Source of the DNA: Microbacterium sp. Leaf288
Lineage (GTDB): Bacteria > Actinomycetota > Actinomycetes > Actinomycetales > Microbacteriaceae
Direction: 5' to 3'
DNA: 64,000 bases
Assembly: GCF_001422925.1 (NCBI RefSeq)
Contig: NZ_LMNI01000012.1
Coordinates: 186,345-250,344, forward strand
Shown: positions 20,751 to 30,709 of the stretch, piece by piece
Numbering within the stretch: position 1 is the first letter of the stretch
Layout: every line of letters starts with the position of its first letter
Program-made: the position numbers and the translations under genes
Notes under the pieces: model-generated
What the model was told of the DNA's origin: nothing
Database searches by the model: none
What the model saw: only the letters and a program-made list of their open reading frames with translations

Positions 20751-22970
20751 TCAGCGGATGCTGTTGTCGTGATCGTGGCTGCGGCCGCCGCCGTGCCCGT
20801 TGGCGGGCGCCGGGATCGACTTCTGCATCTGCACCAGGAACTCGACGTTCGACTGCGTCTCCTTGAGCTTGCCGAGCACGACCTCGAGGGCCTGCTGGGG
20901 CTCGAGGCCGGCCAGCGCGCGGCGGAGCTTCCAGGTGATCTTGACCTCGTCGGGCGAGAGCAGCATCTCTTCGCGGCGCGTGGACGATGCGTTGACGTCG
21001 ACCGCCGGGAAGATGCGCTTGTCGGCGAGCTGGCGGTTCAGGCGCAGTTCGCTGTTGCCGGTGCCCTTGAACTCCTCGAAGATCACGTCGTCCATCTTGG
21101 AGCCGGTCTCGACGAGGGCCGTCGCGAGGATCGTGAGCGATCCGCCGTTCTCGATGTTGCGCGCGGCGCCGAAGAAGCGCTTGGGCGGGTACAGCGCCGA
21201 CGCATCGACACCACCGGTGAGCACGCGGCCCGAGGTCGGCGCCGAGATGTTGTAGGCGCGGCCGAGGCGCGTGATCGAGTCGAGCAGCACGACGACGTCG
21301 CGGCCGAGCTCCACGAGGCGCTTGGCGCGCTCGATGGCGAGCTCGGCGACCGTGGTGTGGTCCTCGGCAGGGCGGTCGAAGGTCGAGGCGATGACCTCGC
21401 CCTTCACCGTGCGCTGCATGTCGGTGACCTCTTCGGGGCGCTCGTCGACGAGCACGACCATGAGGTGCACCTCGGGGTTGTTGATCGAGATCGCGTTGGC
21501 GATCTGCTGCAGCACGATCGTCTTGCCCGCCTTCGGGGGCGCGACGATGAGGCCGCGCTGGCCCTTGCCGATCGGCGCGACGAGGTCGATGATGCGCTGC
21601 GTCAGCTTCTCGGGCGCGGTCTCGAGGCGAAGACGCTCCTGCGGGTAGAGCGGCGTCAGCTTGCCGAACTCGACACGCGCGGCAGCGTCGTCCACCGACA
21701 GGCCGTTGATCGCGTCGACCTTGACCAGCGCGTTGTACTTCTGACGGCTGGACTGCTCACCCTCGCGCGGCTGCTTGATCGAGCCGACGACCGCGTCGCC
21801 CTTGCGCAGGTTGTACTTCTTCACCTGACCGAGCGAGACGTAGACGTCGCTCGGGCCGGGCAGGTAGCCGGAGGTGCGCACGAACGCGTAGTTGTCGAGC
21901 ACGTCGAGGATGCCCGCGATCGGGATGAGGACGTCGTCCTCGCCGATCTCGGTCTCGAACTCATCGCCACCGGCGGCGGCCTGCGTGCCACGGCGCTTGT
22001 TGCGCTGGCGGCCTCGGCCGTTGCCCTGGGCCGACTGCTCGTCGTCCTGCGCGTCGGCCTTCGCCGGCTCCGCGACGGGCTGGGCGTTCTGGTTCTGACC
22101 GCCCTGCGCGTTCTGGCCCTGTGCGGCCTGGCCGCCCTGGCCGCCCTGGGCGTTCTGGTTCTGAGCGTTGCGGTTGCGGCTGCGGCTGCGGCTGCGGCTC
22201 CGGCCGCGCGACGGCGTCTCGGCGCCCTCGCCCTCAGCGGCCTGCTCGCGGCCCTCGGCGGGCGCTTCTGCATCGGCGGCGGACGCCTCGGCGGGGGCGG
22301 ATGCCTCGTCTGCGGCCTGCTCGCCGGCCTCAGCCGGCGCGGCCTCAGCCGGCGCAGCCTCGGCGGGGGCGGATGCCGGCTCCTCGGCCGGTGCTTCCGC
22401 GGCGGGCTCGGCCGGCGCGACGTCGGTGCTCTTGGCACGGCGAGGAGCGCGCTTGCGCGGGGCCTTGGCGGGCGCAGCGGGCGCCTCGGCAGCCGCTTCG
22501 GCGGCCACGACCTCGGCGACGACCTCTTCGGCCACGACCTCGGCGACGACGGCCTCGGCGACCGCTTCTTCGGCGACCGCGTCCGCGACCGCAGCCTCGG
22601 CGACGGCCTCCTCGGCGACGGCGTCGGCGACGATCGCCTCGGCGACGGCCTCCTCTGCCGCTTCCTCGGCGGCCTCTGCGGCGGCGGTGTCACCGGACTC
22701 CTCGGCGACGATCGCCTCGGCGACCGCCTCCTCGGCGACCTCTTCGGCGGCGAGCGCCTCGACGACGGCCTCGTCGGCGACGGCGTCGGCCGCCTCGGCG
22801 ACCTCGACGGCCGCTTCGGCGACGACCTCGGCCGCGACGGCCTCGATGACGGCTTCCTCAGCCACGGCCTCGGCCTGGGCTTCGATGCTGCCGGCGTCCT
22901 CGAAGGCCTCGGGCGCTTCCGCGCGCTCGTCGGCCGGAACGTCGGCGTGGATCTCGGAGATGGACTCCAC
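20751..22970 (-). CDS. rho: transcription termination factor Rho with large N-terminal insertion
   Basis: A 739-residue hexameric RNA helicase that terminates transcription. Walker A APPKAGKT is at about residues 477-484; the Q-loop/R-loop segments and the RNA-binding cold-shock domain precede or follow it. The first 320 residues are not typical: about 170 residues of Ala/Val/Glu repeats (A-V-A-E-E-A-V-A-E-A units), then Ala/Pro and Arg/Asn/Gln-rich stretches. E. coli Rho is about 420 residues. The C-terminus adds a Gly/His-rich tail. GTG 22970 was chosen over an ATG 12 codons upstream because AAGGGAGAA precedes it. Confidence 0.93.
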   Translation of the reverse strand: MESISEIHADVPADERAEAPEAFEDAGSIEAQAEAVAEEAVIEAVAAEVVAEAAVEVAEAADAVADEAVVEALAAEEVAEEAVAEAIVAEESGDTAAAEAAEEAAEEAVAEAIVADAVAEEAVAEAAVADAVAEEAVAEAVVAEVVAEEVVAEVVAAEAAAEAPAAPAKAPRKRAPRRAKSTDVAPAEPAAEAPAEEPASAPAEAAPAEAAPAEAGEQAADEASAPAEASAADAEAPAEGREQAAEGEGAETPSRGRSRSRSRSRNRNAQNQNAQGGQGGQAAQGQNAQGGQNQNAQPVAEPAKADAQDDEQSAQGNGRGRQRNKRRGTQAAAGGDEFETEIGEDDVLIPIAGILDVLDNYAFVRTSGYLPGPSDVYVSLGQVKKYNLRKGDAVVGSIKQPREGEQSSRQKYNALVKVDAINGLSVDDAAARVEFGKLTPLYPQERLRLETAPEKLTQRIIDLVAPIGKGQRGLIVAPPKAGKTIVLQQIANAISINNPEVHLMVVLVDERPEEVTDMQRTVKGEVIASTFDRPAEDHTTVAELAIERAKRLVELGRDVVVLLDSITRLGRAYNISAPTSGRVLTGGVDASALYPPKRFFGAARNIENGGSLTILATALVETGSKMDDVIFEEFKGTGNSELRLNRQLADKRIFPAVDVNASSTRREEMLLSPDEVKITWKLRRALAGLEPQQALEVVLGKLKETQSNVEFLVQMQKSIPAPANGHGGGRSHDHDNSIR

Positions 22971-23173
22971 GAGTTCTCCCTTGTGAAAAACGGAACGATT
23001 GTGCACGATCGCACGGCGCTGCCGGGTGGCGTCTGCCTGTCTCGATCAGTTGTCACGCCTGTCGAAACGCCCGCCGACGGGGTGAGGGACCGCGAGGGTG
23101 CTCAGCGGACGTCAGCAGGTCAGGATGCCGTGCGGTGGTTTCGCAGATTTGCGACGGAGGCCAGATTCACGTC
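22971..23173 (-). other. leader region between thrB and rho
   Basis: A 203-base stretch without a gene. It contains the ribosome binding site of rho and several short GC-rich inverted repeats, but no single clear terminator or -10. In other bacteria the rho leader is used for autogenous control; whether that happens here cannot be seen. Confidence 0.4.
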
Positions 23174-24121
23174 TTACGTGGAACCCTCCGCGTACTCCCT
23201 CACTGTACCACCCTTGAAGTCGACGGCGAGCATGAGCGCCTCCCACGGGGTGTCGGTCGCGGTACCCGCGAGCGCCGCCGCCTCGAGGCGTCGTCCCGGG
23301 CCGTCGGCGAGCACGAGCACGCTCGGTCCCGCCCCCGACACGACCGCCGCGAAGCCTGCCGCGCGCAGCGCCCGCACAAGACCGTCGGTCTCGGGCATGG
23401 CGCTCGCGCGGTAGTTCTGGTGCAGCTTGTCCTCCGTCGCCGCCTGCAGCAGCTCGGGGCTCTGCGTGAGCGCCGCGATCAGGAGCGCAGAGCGCGAGAC
23501 GTTGAAGACAGCGTCCTCTCGCGGCACATGCATCGGCTGAAGGCTGCGCGCGAGCTCGGTCGACATCGTGAAGGTCGGCACGAAGACGAGCGGCGACACA
23601 CCGCGGTGCACGAGCAGCTTCTTGTGCTGCGGGCCGTCCTCGTCCACCCACGCGATGGTGAGGCCGCCGAACAGCGCCGGCGCGACGTTGTCGGGGTGGC
23701 CCTCGAGCTCGGTCGCGAGACGGAGCAGGGCATCGGGGCCGAGCTCGACGTCGCCCTCGAGCAGGCCCTTCGCGGCCAGCAGGCCGGACACGACCGCCGC
23801 GCCGGACGAGCCGAGGCCGCGTCCGTGCGGGATCACGTTCTTGGCGACCAGGCGGAGTCCCGGCATCCGTCGCCCGACCGATTCGTACGCGTACGCGATC
23901 GCCCGCACCACGAGGTGCGAGGCGTCGCGTGGCACGTCGTCCGCACCGGCTCCCTCGACCTCGATCTCGAGCTCGCCCTCGGGCAGCGCCGTGACGTCGA
24001 GCTCGTCGTACACGCTCAGCGCGAGGCCGAGGGTGTCGAACCCCGGCCCGAGGTTGGCACTCGTCGCCGGAACCCGCACCACCACGCGGCGGCCGGGGGC
24101 CGGAGCGACGGCTGCGTTCAC
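23174..24121 (-). CDS. thrB: homoserine kinase
   Basis: A 315-residue GHMP-family kinase phosphorylating homoserine in threonine synthesis. The N-terminal [14 protein letters not shown] strand and the ATP-binding motif [13 protein letters not shown] (residues 98-110) are diagnostic. The start is the GTG at 24121, whose last bases overlap the thrC stop (GTGA), so it is translationally coupled to thrC; an open frame further upstream lies inside thrC. It ends 203 bases before rho. Confidence 0.95.
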   Translation of the reverse strand: MNAAVAPAPGRRVVVRVPATSANLGPGFDTLGLALSVYDELDVTALPEGELEIEVEGAGADDVPRDASHLVVRAIAYAYESVGRRMPGLRLVAKNVIPHGRGLGSSGAAVVSGLLAAKGLLEGDVELGPDALLRLATELEGHPDNVAPALFGGLTIAWVDEDGPQHKKLLVHRGVSPLVFVPTFTMSTELARSLQPMHVPREDAVFNVSRSALLIAALTQSPELLQAATEDKLHQNYRASAMPETDGLVRALRAAGFAAVVSGAGPSVLVLADGPGRRLEAAALAGTATDTPWEALMLAVDFKGGTVREYAEGST

Positions 24122-25206
24122 GCGGTCGCCGCCGCGGGAGCGAGCTCGAGGACGGATGCCACCTCCGACGTCGTGGCGTCGACCACGGTGGGCTCGACCT
24201 CGGAGCCGTCGGCGTTGCGCAGTGCCCAGTGCGGGTCCTTGAGGCCGTGGCCGGTCACCGTGAGCACGACGCGCGCGCCCTGCGGCACGATGCCCGCCTC
24301 CACACGGTCGAGGAGACCGGCGACGCTGATCGCCGACGCGGGCTCGACGAAGATGCCCACCTCGCCCGCGAGGAGCTTCTGGGCCGCGAGGATGCGGTCG
24401 TCGTCGATCGCGCCGAAGTACCCGTCGGTCGCGGCGCGCGCCTCGAGGGCGAGCTCCCACGACGCGGGGTTGCCGATGCGGATGGCGCTGGCGACCGTCT
24501 CCGGGTTCTTCACGACCTCACCGGTGACGAGCGGCGCCGAGCCGGCGGCCTGAAAGCCGAACATGCGCGGCACGCGGGTCGAGACGCCGGCCTCGGCCTC
24601 TTCGCGGTAGCCGCGCGTGTAGGCGGTGTAGTTGCCCGCGTTGCCGACCGGGATGAAGTGGAAGTCGGGGGCGTCGCCCAGCTGCTCGACGACCTCGTAC
24701 GCGGCGGTCTTCTGACCGTCGATGCGGTCGGGGTTGACCGAGTTGACCAGGTGCACCGGGTAGTTGTCGGCGAGTTCGCGCGCGATCTCGAGGCAGTCGT
24801 CGAAGTTGCCGCGGATCTGGATGAGACGGCCGTTGTGCGCCACGGCCTGGCTGAGCTTGCCCATCGCGATCTTGCCCTCGGGCACGAGCACCGCGGCGGT
24901 GATGCCGGCGTGGGCGGCGTATGCGGCCGCCGAGGCGGACGTGTTTCCGGTCGAGGCGCAGATGACGGCCTTCGCCCCGTGCTCGATCGCACGCGAGACG
25001 GCGACGGTCATGCCGCGGTCCTTGAACGAGCCCGTGGGGTTCATGCCCTCGAACTTCACCCACACGTCGGTGCCGGTGCGGCGCGACAGCGCGGGAGCGG
25101 GCAGGAGCGGCGTGCCACCCTCCCCGAGGGTGACGACGGTCGAGGCATCCGTGACGCCCAGACGATCTGCGTACTCGCGGAGGACTCCGCGCCAAACGTG
25201 TGCCAT
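24118..25206 (-). CDS. thrC: threonine synthase
   Basis: A 362-residue PLP enzyme converting O-phosphohomoserine to threonine, the last step of the pathway. The cofactor lysine is Lys62 in [11 protein letters not shown]; the S-T-G-N-T-S-A-S phosphate-binding loop and the P-V-G-N-A-G-N-Y block follow. This is the short, bacterial-type enzyme. It lies between hom and thrB in an operon whose order (hom-thrC-thrB) matches mycobacteria. Its end overlaps the thrB start. Confidence 0.95.
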   Translation of the reverse strand: MAHVWRGVLREYADRLGVTDASTVVTLGEGGTPLLPAPALSRRTGTDVWVKFEGMNPTGSFKDRGMTVAVSRAIEHGAKAVICASTGNTSASAAAYAAHAGITAAVLVPEGKIAMGKLSQAVAHNGRLIQIRGNFDDCLEIARELADNYPVHLVNSVNPDRIDGQKTAAYEVVEQLGDAPDFHFIPVGNAGNYTAYTRGYREEAEAGVSTRVPRMFGFQAAGSAPLVTGEVVKNPETVASAIRIGNPASWELALEARAATDGYFGAIDDDRILAAQKLLAGEVGIFVEPASAISVAGLLDRVEAGIVPQGARVVLTVTGHGLKDPHWALRNADGSEVEPTVVDATTSEVASVLELAPAAATA

Positions 25207-25230
25207 GTCAGTTCTCCTTCAGAAAAGTCT

Positions 25231-26544
25231 TCAATTGCCTTCGACGCGCAGCACCGAGACGACGCGCTCGACGACGCCGCTCGCGGCGAGGCGGTCCACC
25301 GTCTCGCTCAGGTCCTGCTCCAGAGCCTTGTGCGTGCCGATCACCAGTCGCGCCACGCCGCTCTCGCCCTCGGCCGACTCGACGACGGTCTGCTCGACGG
25401 TCGCGATCGACACGCGACCCTCGCTCAGGATGCCCGCGACCGTAGCCAGAACGCCCGGCTGGTCGTCGACTTCGAGCGTGATCTGGTACCGCGTGGTGAC
25501 GCGTCCGACGGGAACGATCGGCAGGTTCGCGAGCGTCGACTCGCCGACGCCGACGCCGCCGGCGATGTGGCGGCGCGCCGCCGAGACGACGTCGCCGAGC
25601 ACCGCCGACGCGGTCTGCACGCCACCGGCGCCCGCGCCGTAGAACATGAGGTTTCCGGCGGCCTCGGCCTGAACGAACACCGCGTTGTTGGCGCCGTGCA
25701 CGCTCGCGAGCGGGTGCGCGCGGTCGATGAGCGCCGGGTAGACGCGCACCGAGATGGATTCACCGGATGCCTCGGTCAGGCGCTCGCACACGGCGAGCAG
25801 CTTGATGACGTACCCGGCGTGGCGTGCGGCATCCATCATCGACTTGTCGATCGAGGTGATGCCCTCGCGGTGCACCGCATCGAGCGGCACGGTCGTGTGG
25901 AACGCCAGGCTCGCCAGGATCGCGGCCTTCTGCGCGGCGTCGTAGCCCTCGACGTCGGCGGTCGGGTCGGCCTCCGCGTAACCGAGGCGCTGCGCGTCGG
26001 CGAGCACGTCGGAGAACTCGGCGCCCTCGGTGTCCATCCGGTCGAGGATGTAGTTCGTGGTTCCGTTGACGATGCCCATGATGCGCTGGACGCGGTCGCC
26101 GGCGAGCGAATCGCGCAGCGGACGGATGATGGGGATCGCGCCCGCGGCGGCCGCCTCGTAATAGACCTCGGCACCCACCTGATCGGCGGCGTCGAAGATC
26201 TCGGGGCCGTGCGTCGCCAGGAGCGCCTTGTTGGCCGTCACGATGTCGGCGCCCGAATTGATCGCGTGGAGCAGGTACTCTCGCGCCGGCTCGATGCCGC
26301 CCATGAGCTCGATGACGATGTCGGAGCCGACGATGAGCGAGTCCGCATCGGTCGTGAAGAGCTCGCGCGGAAGGTCGGTCTCGCGCTTGGCGTCGACGTC
26401 GCGCACGGCGATGCCCACCAGCTCCAGTCGTGCACCCGCGCGGTCGGCGAGCTCGTCGGCGTGCTGACGCAGCAGCGCGGCGACCTGCGAGCCGACGGCT
26501 CCGGCTCCCAGCAGTGCGACGCGGAGGCGGCGGTAGTCGGTCAC
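25231..26544 (-). CDS. hom: homoserine dehydrogenase with ACT domain
   Basis: A 437-residue NAD(P)-dependent enzyme converting aspartate semialdehyde to homoserine. The Rossmann motif ALLGAGAVGSQ is near residue 10; the catalytic core contains G-I-V-N-G-T-T-N-Y-I-L and L-G-Y-A-E-A-D-P-T; a C-terminal ACT domain (from about residue 350, with V-D-D-Q-P-G-V-L-A) allows feedback regulation, in known enzymes by threonine. GTG 26544 overlaps the lysA stop (GTGA). The start sits inside a repetitive DNA element that also encodes the end of LysA. Confidence 0.95.
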   Translation of the reverse strand: MTDYRRLRVALLGAGAVGSQVAALLRQHADELADRAGARLELVGIAVRDVDAKRETDLPRELFTTDADSLIVGSDIVIELMGGIEPAREYLLHAINSGADIVTANKALLATHGPEIFDAADQVGAEVYYEAAAAGAIPIIRPLRDSLAGDRVQRIMGIVNGTTNYILDRMDTEGAEFSDVLADAQRLGYAEADPTADVEGYDAAQKAAILASLAFHTTVPLDAVHREGITSIDKSMMDAARHAGYVIKLLAVCERLTEASGESISVRVYPALIDRAHPLASVHGANNAVFVQAEAAGNLMFYGAGAGGVQTASAVLGDVVSAARRHIAGGVGVGESTLANLPIVPVGRVTTRYQITLEVDDQPGVLATVAGILSEGRVSIATVEQTVVESAEGESGVARLVIGTHKALEQDLSETVDRLAASGVVERVVSVLRVEGN

Positions 26545-28103
26545 TTCGACTCGCTTCGCTCGCTCAGTACAGGCATACGTTGTCTTCCTTCCGTCGGTGC
26601 GCCGGCGAGCTCGCGCCCGTCGCGCACGGTGCTGAGGCCTGCGTCCCGGGCGAGCAGATCGTCGATCGTCTCGCCGCGCACGATGACGCGCGCCTCTCCC
26701 CCGCGCAGCGCCACGACGGGCGGGCGGGAGACGTAGTTGTAGTTGCTCGCGAGCGAGAAGCAGTATGCGCCCGTCGCGGGCACGGCGAGCAGGTCGCCGG
26801 GCGAGACGTCCCCCGGCAGGTACTCCGCGTCGACGACGATGTCGCCCGACTCGCAGTGCTTGCCCACGACGCGCGCGAGCGCCGGCTCGACGTCGCTGGT
26901 GCGCGACGCGATGCGGGCCGAGAACTGCGCGCCGTACAGGGCCGGGCGGGCGTTGTCGCTCATGCCGCCGTCGACGCTCACGTACAGGCGGGTGTCGCCG
27001 CTCTCGAGCGCGACGGGCTTGGTCGTGCCCACCTCGTACAAGGTCACGCCCGCGCGGCCCACGATGGCACGGCCCGGCTCGAACGCCAGGTTCGGCATGG
27101 GGATGCCCCGCACCTCGCACTGCCGCGCGACCGACTCGGCGATGCCCAGCGCGAGCTGCTCGATGGGGGTGGGGTCGTCGACCGACGTGTAGGCGATGCC
27201 GAACCCGCCGCCGAGGTTCAGGACCGGCAGCTCGCCGCCTTCGCGGAGCTCGGCGTGCAGTTCGACCAGGCGGGCGGCGGACTCCTCGAACCCGGCGGTG
27301 CCGAAGATCTGCGAGCCGATGTGGCAGTGCAGGCCCACGAACTCGAGCCCGCCGAGCTCGCGGATGCGGGCGACGGCGGCCGGGGCATCCGTCAGCGTGA
27401 AGCCGAACTTCTGGTCTTCGTGAGCCGTCGCGAGGAAGTCGTGCGTCTCGGCGTGCACGCCGCTGTTGACCCGCAGCAGCACGGCCTGCGTCGCTCCGCG
27501 GCGCTCGACGATCGCCGCGAGACGCTCGATCTCGATGAGGCTGTCGATGACGATCGAGCCGATGCCGACCTCGACGGCCCGCTCGAGCTCGGCCACCGAC
27601 TTGTTGTTGCCGTGGAAGCCCAGTCGCGCAGGGTCGGCGCCCGCCGCGAGCGCGACGGCGAGTTCTCCGCCGCTGCACACGTCGACGGCGAGCCCCTCTT
27701 CGGTGACCCAGCGCACGACCTCGGTGCTGAGGAACGCCTTGCCGGCGTAGTAGACGCGGGCCTGAACGCCGTGCAGCGCCGCAGCCGCGCGGAAGGCGTC
27801 GAGTGTGCGGCGCGCGGCCTGGCGCACCTCGTCCTCGTCCACGACATAGAGAGGCGTGCCGAATCGCTCACGCAGGGCGGTGGCAGGGATGCCGCCGAGC
27901 TCCAGCACGCCGTCGGCATCACGCGCCGCTGCCGCCGGCCAGACGGCCGGGGCGAGCCCGTTCGCGTCGGCGGGGCGCTCGAGCCACGCGGGAGCGACGG
28001 AACGGTGGTGCGGGTCGGCGGACACGGTGGACCAATCAGTGGGAGCTTCGACGCTGGCCGTCCGGGAGTCCGGGTGCGGCTCTGCCAGGCCGGAGGGGGT
28101 CAC
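26541..28103 (-). CDS. lysA: diaminopimelate decarboxylase
   Basis: Decarboxylates meso-diaminopimelate to lysine using PLP. Alanine-racemase-type barrel with the cofactor lysine in YYAGKAFLS, then the G-N-N-K-S strand, HCHIGSQ, and the C-terminal sheet domain. It is up to 520 residues; the real start may be GTG 28025 (giving 494 residues), since the first 26 residues look non-conserved and neither start has a good ribosome binding site. The protein ends with MPVLSERSESK, encoded by a low-complexity DNA element, after the normal family end. It overlaps hom by four bases. Confidence 0.93.
   Translation of the reverse strand: MTPSGLAEPHPDSRTASVEAPTDWSTVSADPHHRSVAPAWLERPADANGLAPAVWPAAAARDADGVLELGGIPATALRERFGTPLYVVDEDEVRQAARRTLDAFRAAAALHGVQARVYYAGKAFLSTEVVRWVTEEGLAVDVCSGGELAVALAAGADPARLGFHGNNKSVAELERAVEVGIGSIVIDSLIEIERLAAIVERRGATQAVLLRVNSGVHAETHDFLATAHEDQKFGFTLTDAPAAVARIRELGGLEFVGLHCHIGSQIFGTAGFEESAARLVELHAELREGGELPVLNLGGGFGIAYTSVDDPTPIEQLALGIAESVARQCEVRGIPMPNLAFEPGRAIVGRAGVTLYEVGTTKPVALESGDTRLYVSVDGGMSDNARPALYGAQFSARIASRTSDVEPALARVVGKHCESGDIVVDAEYLPGDVSPGDLLAVPATGAYCFSLASNYNYVSRPPVVALRGGEARVIVRGETIDDLLARDAGLSTVRDGRELAGAPTEGRQRMPVLSERSESK
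26547..26576. repeat. SERSESK-type dispersed element at the lysA/hom junction
   Basis: The DNA encoding the last residues of LysA (L-S-E-R-S-E-S-K) is built from repeated GCGA/CTTCG units. From memory, similar SERSESK-coding stretches recur at gene ends in related actinobacteria. No second copy was found in this window. Confidence 0.4.
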
Positions 28104-28174
28104 GCGCCTGGCGGTGGTAGCAGTCTAGGGCACACGGCTCCAGGGCCCTGCGCCGTGTGACGCCCTGCGGCGGC

Positions 28175-28993
28175 TCAGGCGCAGGTGCCGTTCGCCTGCA
28201 GCGCCGGATCGGTGGCGATCGCCCCATCGACGTCGAAGTCGGCGACGAGCACGTCGCCGGTCACCTCGACGGAGGTAAGGGTCACTCCGGATGGCAGGTA
28301 CTGCGCGATGCACACGTTCCACTCGCGCAGGACGATGTCGGCGAGACCTCCGAACTGGCTGCGCAGGGCGTCGGCGGTCACCTCCGACTCGCCGAGACGG
28401 AACGCCGCGGGCGTCAGGACGATGGCGCCGTCAACCGCGGACGGCGCCAGGGCGACGCCGACGGGGATGGACGCGCCGAACAGCTGCAGGTCGATCGACA
28501 TCGTCACGTTCGGCGCGGCGAGGCCCACGGAGTCGGACGGGAGACCCTCGACCGTCGCCAGCAGCGTGCGCAGCTGCGACTCGTCGAGCGAGACGGTCGC
28601 CGTGGCGCCGCTCATCTCTCCGGTGCCGCGCACGGCGACATCGTGCGCCGTCACCGTCACATCGCCGGTGACACCGCCGAGCGTGACGTCGTCGGAGGCG
28701 ATCGTGAGGTCGTCGATGGAGCCCGAGATGAGCTGGGGGATGACGGCGCCGGCGACGTCGACGTCGATCGGGTGGTCGGCAGGCAGCGACAGCTGGGTGC
28801 GCACCTGGTCGCGGACGACGCCGGTCACGATCTGCCGGGCGATCGCCTCGGCGGCGAACCACGCGGCCACGGCGAGCACAGCGACGATCGCGAACGCCAC
28901 GATCCACGGCCACACGCGGCGCGGCTGCGCCGGTGCCGTCGACAGCGTCCCGTCGGGGATCGGCTCGGTCGCCTGCGTGTCGCCTCTGGCCAT
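28175..28993 (-). CDS. LmeA-like (DUF2993) lipid-binding membrane-anchored protein
   Basis: A 272-residue protein with a Thr/Ala/Pro-rich cytoplasmic start and one membrane helix at about residues 30-55. The exported domain has the DUF2993 pattern: alternating beta-strands with repeated V-T-A-H/V-T-G-D-V and A-D-A-L-R. In mycobacteria LmeA of this family binds phospholipid and is needed for mannan elongation in lipomannan. ATG 28993 lies three bases after the argS stop, so it probably shares the argS transcript; the frame is open upstream but overlaps argS. Confidence 0.8.
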   Translation of the reverse strand: MARGDTQATEPIPDGTLSTAPAQPRRVWPWIVAFAIVAVLAVAAWFAAEAIARQIVTGVVRDQVRTQLSLPADHPIDVDVAGAVIPQLISGSIDDLTIASDDVTLGGVTGDVTVTAHDVAVRGTGEMSGATATVSLDESQLRTLLATVEGLPSDSVGLAAPNVTMSIDLQLFGASIPVGVALAPSAVDGAIVLTPAAFRLGESEVTADALRSQFGGLADIVLREWNVCIAQYLPSGVTLTSVEVTGDVLVADFDVDGAIATDPALQANGTCA

Positions 28994-28995
28994 TG

Positions 28996-30663
28996 CTACA
29001 TCCGTTCCGGTGCGGTGACACCCAGGAGATCGAGCCCGTTTCGCAGCACCTGGCCAGTGGCGTCGTTGAGCCACAGCCGGGTGCGGTGCACCGGCTCGAC
29101 GGGCTCGTCACCCAGCGGGATCACGCGGCAGTTGTCGTACCAGCGGTGGTAGAGCCCCGCGAGCTCCTCGAGGTACCGCGCGACGCGGTGCGGCTCGCGC
29201 ACCTCGGCGGCGAACGCCACGATGCGCGGGAACTCCTGAAGCGCGCCGAGGAGGGCCGACTCGGTCTCGTGGGTCAGCAGCTCGGGGGCGAACTCGGAAC
29301 GGTCGACACCTGAGCCGTGGGCGTTGCGCGCCACGTTGTGCGTGCGCGCGTGCGCGTACTGGACGTAGAAGACCGGGTTGTCATTGGTGCGCTTGCGCAG
29401 GATCTCGGGGTCGAGCGTGAGCGGCGAGTCCGCGGGATAGCGCGCCAGCGAATAGCGCAGCGCGTCGGTGCCGATCCAGTCCCGCAGGTCGTCGAGCTCG
29501 ATGATGTTGCCCGCGCGCTTCGAGAGCCGTGCGCCGTTGACCGACACGAGCTGCCCGATGAGCACCTCGATGTCCTTCTCGGGGTCGTCGCCGGCCGCAC
29601 CGGCGAGCGCCTTGAGGCGGTGCACGTAGCCGTGGTGGTCGGCACCGAGCAGGTAGATCTTGTGCGCGAAGCCGCGGTCGCCCTTGTTGAGGTAGTACGC
29701 CGCGTCGGCCGCGAAGTAGGTGTACTCGCCGTTCGAGCGACGGATGACGCGATCCTTGTCGTCGCCGAAGTCCGTGGTGCGCACCCACACGGCACCCTCG
29801 TCGTCGAACACGTGGCCCTGTTCGCGCAAGCGGTCGACAGCCTCGTCCACGAGGCTCGGCTCGCCGTCGGCCCCCTTCGCGTGCAGCGTGCGCTCGCTGA
29901 AGAAGACGTCGAAGTGCACGTTGAACTTCTCGAGCGACGACTGCAGGTCGCCGAGCTGCAGCTCGTAGGCGCGGTCGCGCGCGATCCGCAGCTGCTCGTC
30001 CTCCGCCAGCGTCAGCAGTTCGGGCACCGCCGAGAGCACACGCTGCGCGAGGTCGGCGATGTACGAACCCGGGTAGCCGTCCTCGGGGGTCGGCTCGCCC
30101 TTGGCGGCGGCGAGCACCGAGCGGCCGAACCGGTCCATCTGCGCGCCCGCGTCGTTGACGTAGAACTCGCGGACGAGCGTCGCACCGCTCGCGAGCAGCA
30201 GCCGCGCCATCGAGTCGCCGAGCGCCGCCCAGCGGGTGTGGCCGATGTGCATCGGACCCGTCGGGTTGGCACTGACGAATTCGAGGTTGATCGTGTTGCC
30301 GCGCTGCGACTCGTTCGTTCCGAACGCCGCGCCCGCGTCGACGATGGTCTTCGCGAGCGCACCGGCGGCGGCAGCATCCAGTCGGATGTTGATGAAGCCG
30401 GGACCGGCGACCTCGACATCGGCGACGCCCTCGACCTGCGCGAGACCGGCCGCGATGTCGGCGGCGAACTCGCGGGGGTTCGCGCCGACGGCCTTCGCGA
30501 GCTTGAGCGCCGCGTTCGAGGCCCAGTCACCGTGGTCGCGGTTCTTCGGCCGCTCGAGCGGCAGATCGGCGACCGTGAGCCCTTCGGCCGCACCGGGTCG
30601 TCGCGCCTCCGCGAGCGGGGCGACGACGGCGAGCAGGGCGGCGGAGAGGGCTTCGGGATTCAT
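28996..30663 (-). CDS. argS: arginyl-tRNA synthetase
   Basis: A 555-residue class I synthetase charging tRNA-Arg. The HIGH motif is at residues 139-142 in [11 protein letters not shown]; the KMSKS equivalent is R-L-S-K-R-A-G-N; the N-terminal Add-1 domain and C-terminal DALR anticodon-binding domain are present. The length is typical. It begins the argS-(lmeA-like)-lysA-hom-thrC-thrB-rho-prfA block. A tRNA-Arg gene lies about 2 kb away at 32595-32670. Confidence 0.97.
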   Translation of the reverse strand: MNPEALSAALLAVVAPLAEARRPGAAEGLTVADLPLERPKNRDHGDWASNAALKLAKAVGANPREFAADIAAGLAQVEGVADVEVAGPGFINIRLDAAAAGALAKTIVDAGAAFGTNESQRGNTINLEFVSANPTGPMHIGHTRWAALGDSMARLLLASGATLVREFYVNDAGAQMDRFGRSVLAAAKGEPTPEDGYPGSYIADLAQRVLSAVPELLTLAEDEQLRIARDRAYELQLGDLQSSLEKFNVHFDVFFSERTLHAKGADGEPSLVDEAVDRLREQGHVFDDEGAVWVRTTDFGDDKDRVIRRSNGEYTYFAADAAYYLNKGDRGFAHKIYLLGADHHGYVHRLKALAGAAGDDPEKDIEVLIGQLVSVNGARLSKRAGNIIELDDLRDWIGTDALRYSLARYPADSPLTLDPEILRKRTNDNPVFYVQYAHARTHNVARNAHGSGVDRSEFAPELLTHETESALLGALQEFPRIVAFAAEVREPHRVARYLEELAGLYHRWYDNCRVIPLGDEPVEPVHRTRLWLNDATGQVLRNGLDLLGVTAPERM

Positions 30664-30709
30664 AGCCCGTCAAGTCTACGGGCGCGGCCCGCCCCGCCCC
30701 TGCGCGGGG

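Noticed and set aside
22480..22960. CRISPR-like or tandem DNA repeat array inside rho
   Set aside because: The repetition is at the level of Ala/Val/Glu codons, with no constant repeat-spacer structure.
19791..23414. Plus-strand open frame of over 1200 codons opposite prfA and rho
   Set aside because: It mirrors the coding bias of prfA, rho and the rho repeats; the product is low-complexity and there is no start signal.
25231..27678. hom as a much longer protein extending through lysA
   Set aside because: Only the part from GTG 26544 matches homoserine dehydrogenase; the rest is an out-of-frame reading of lysA.
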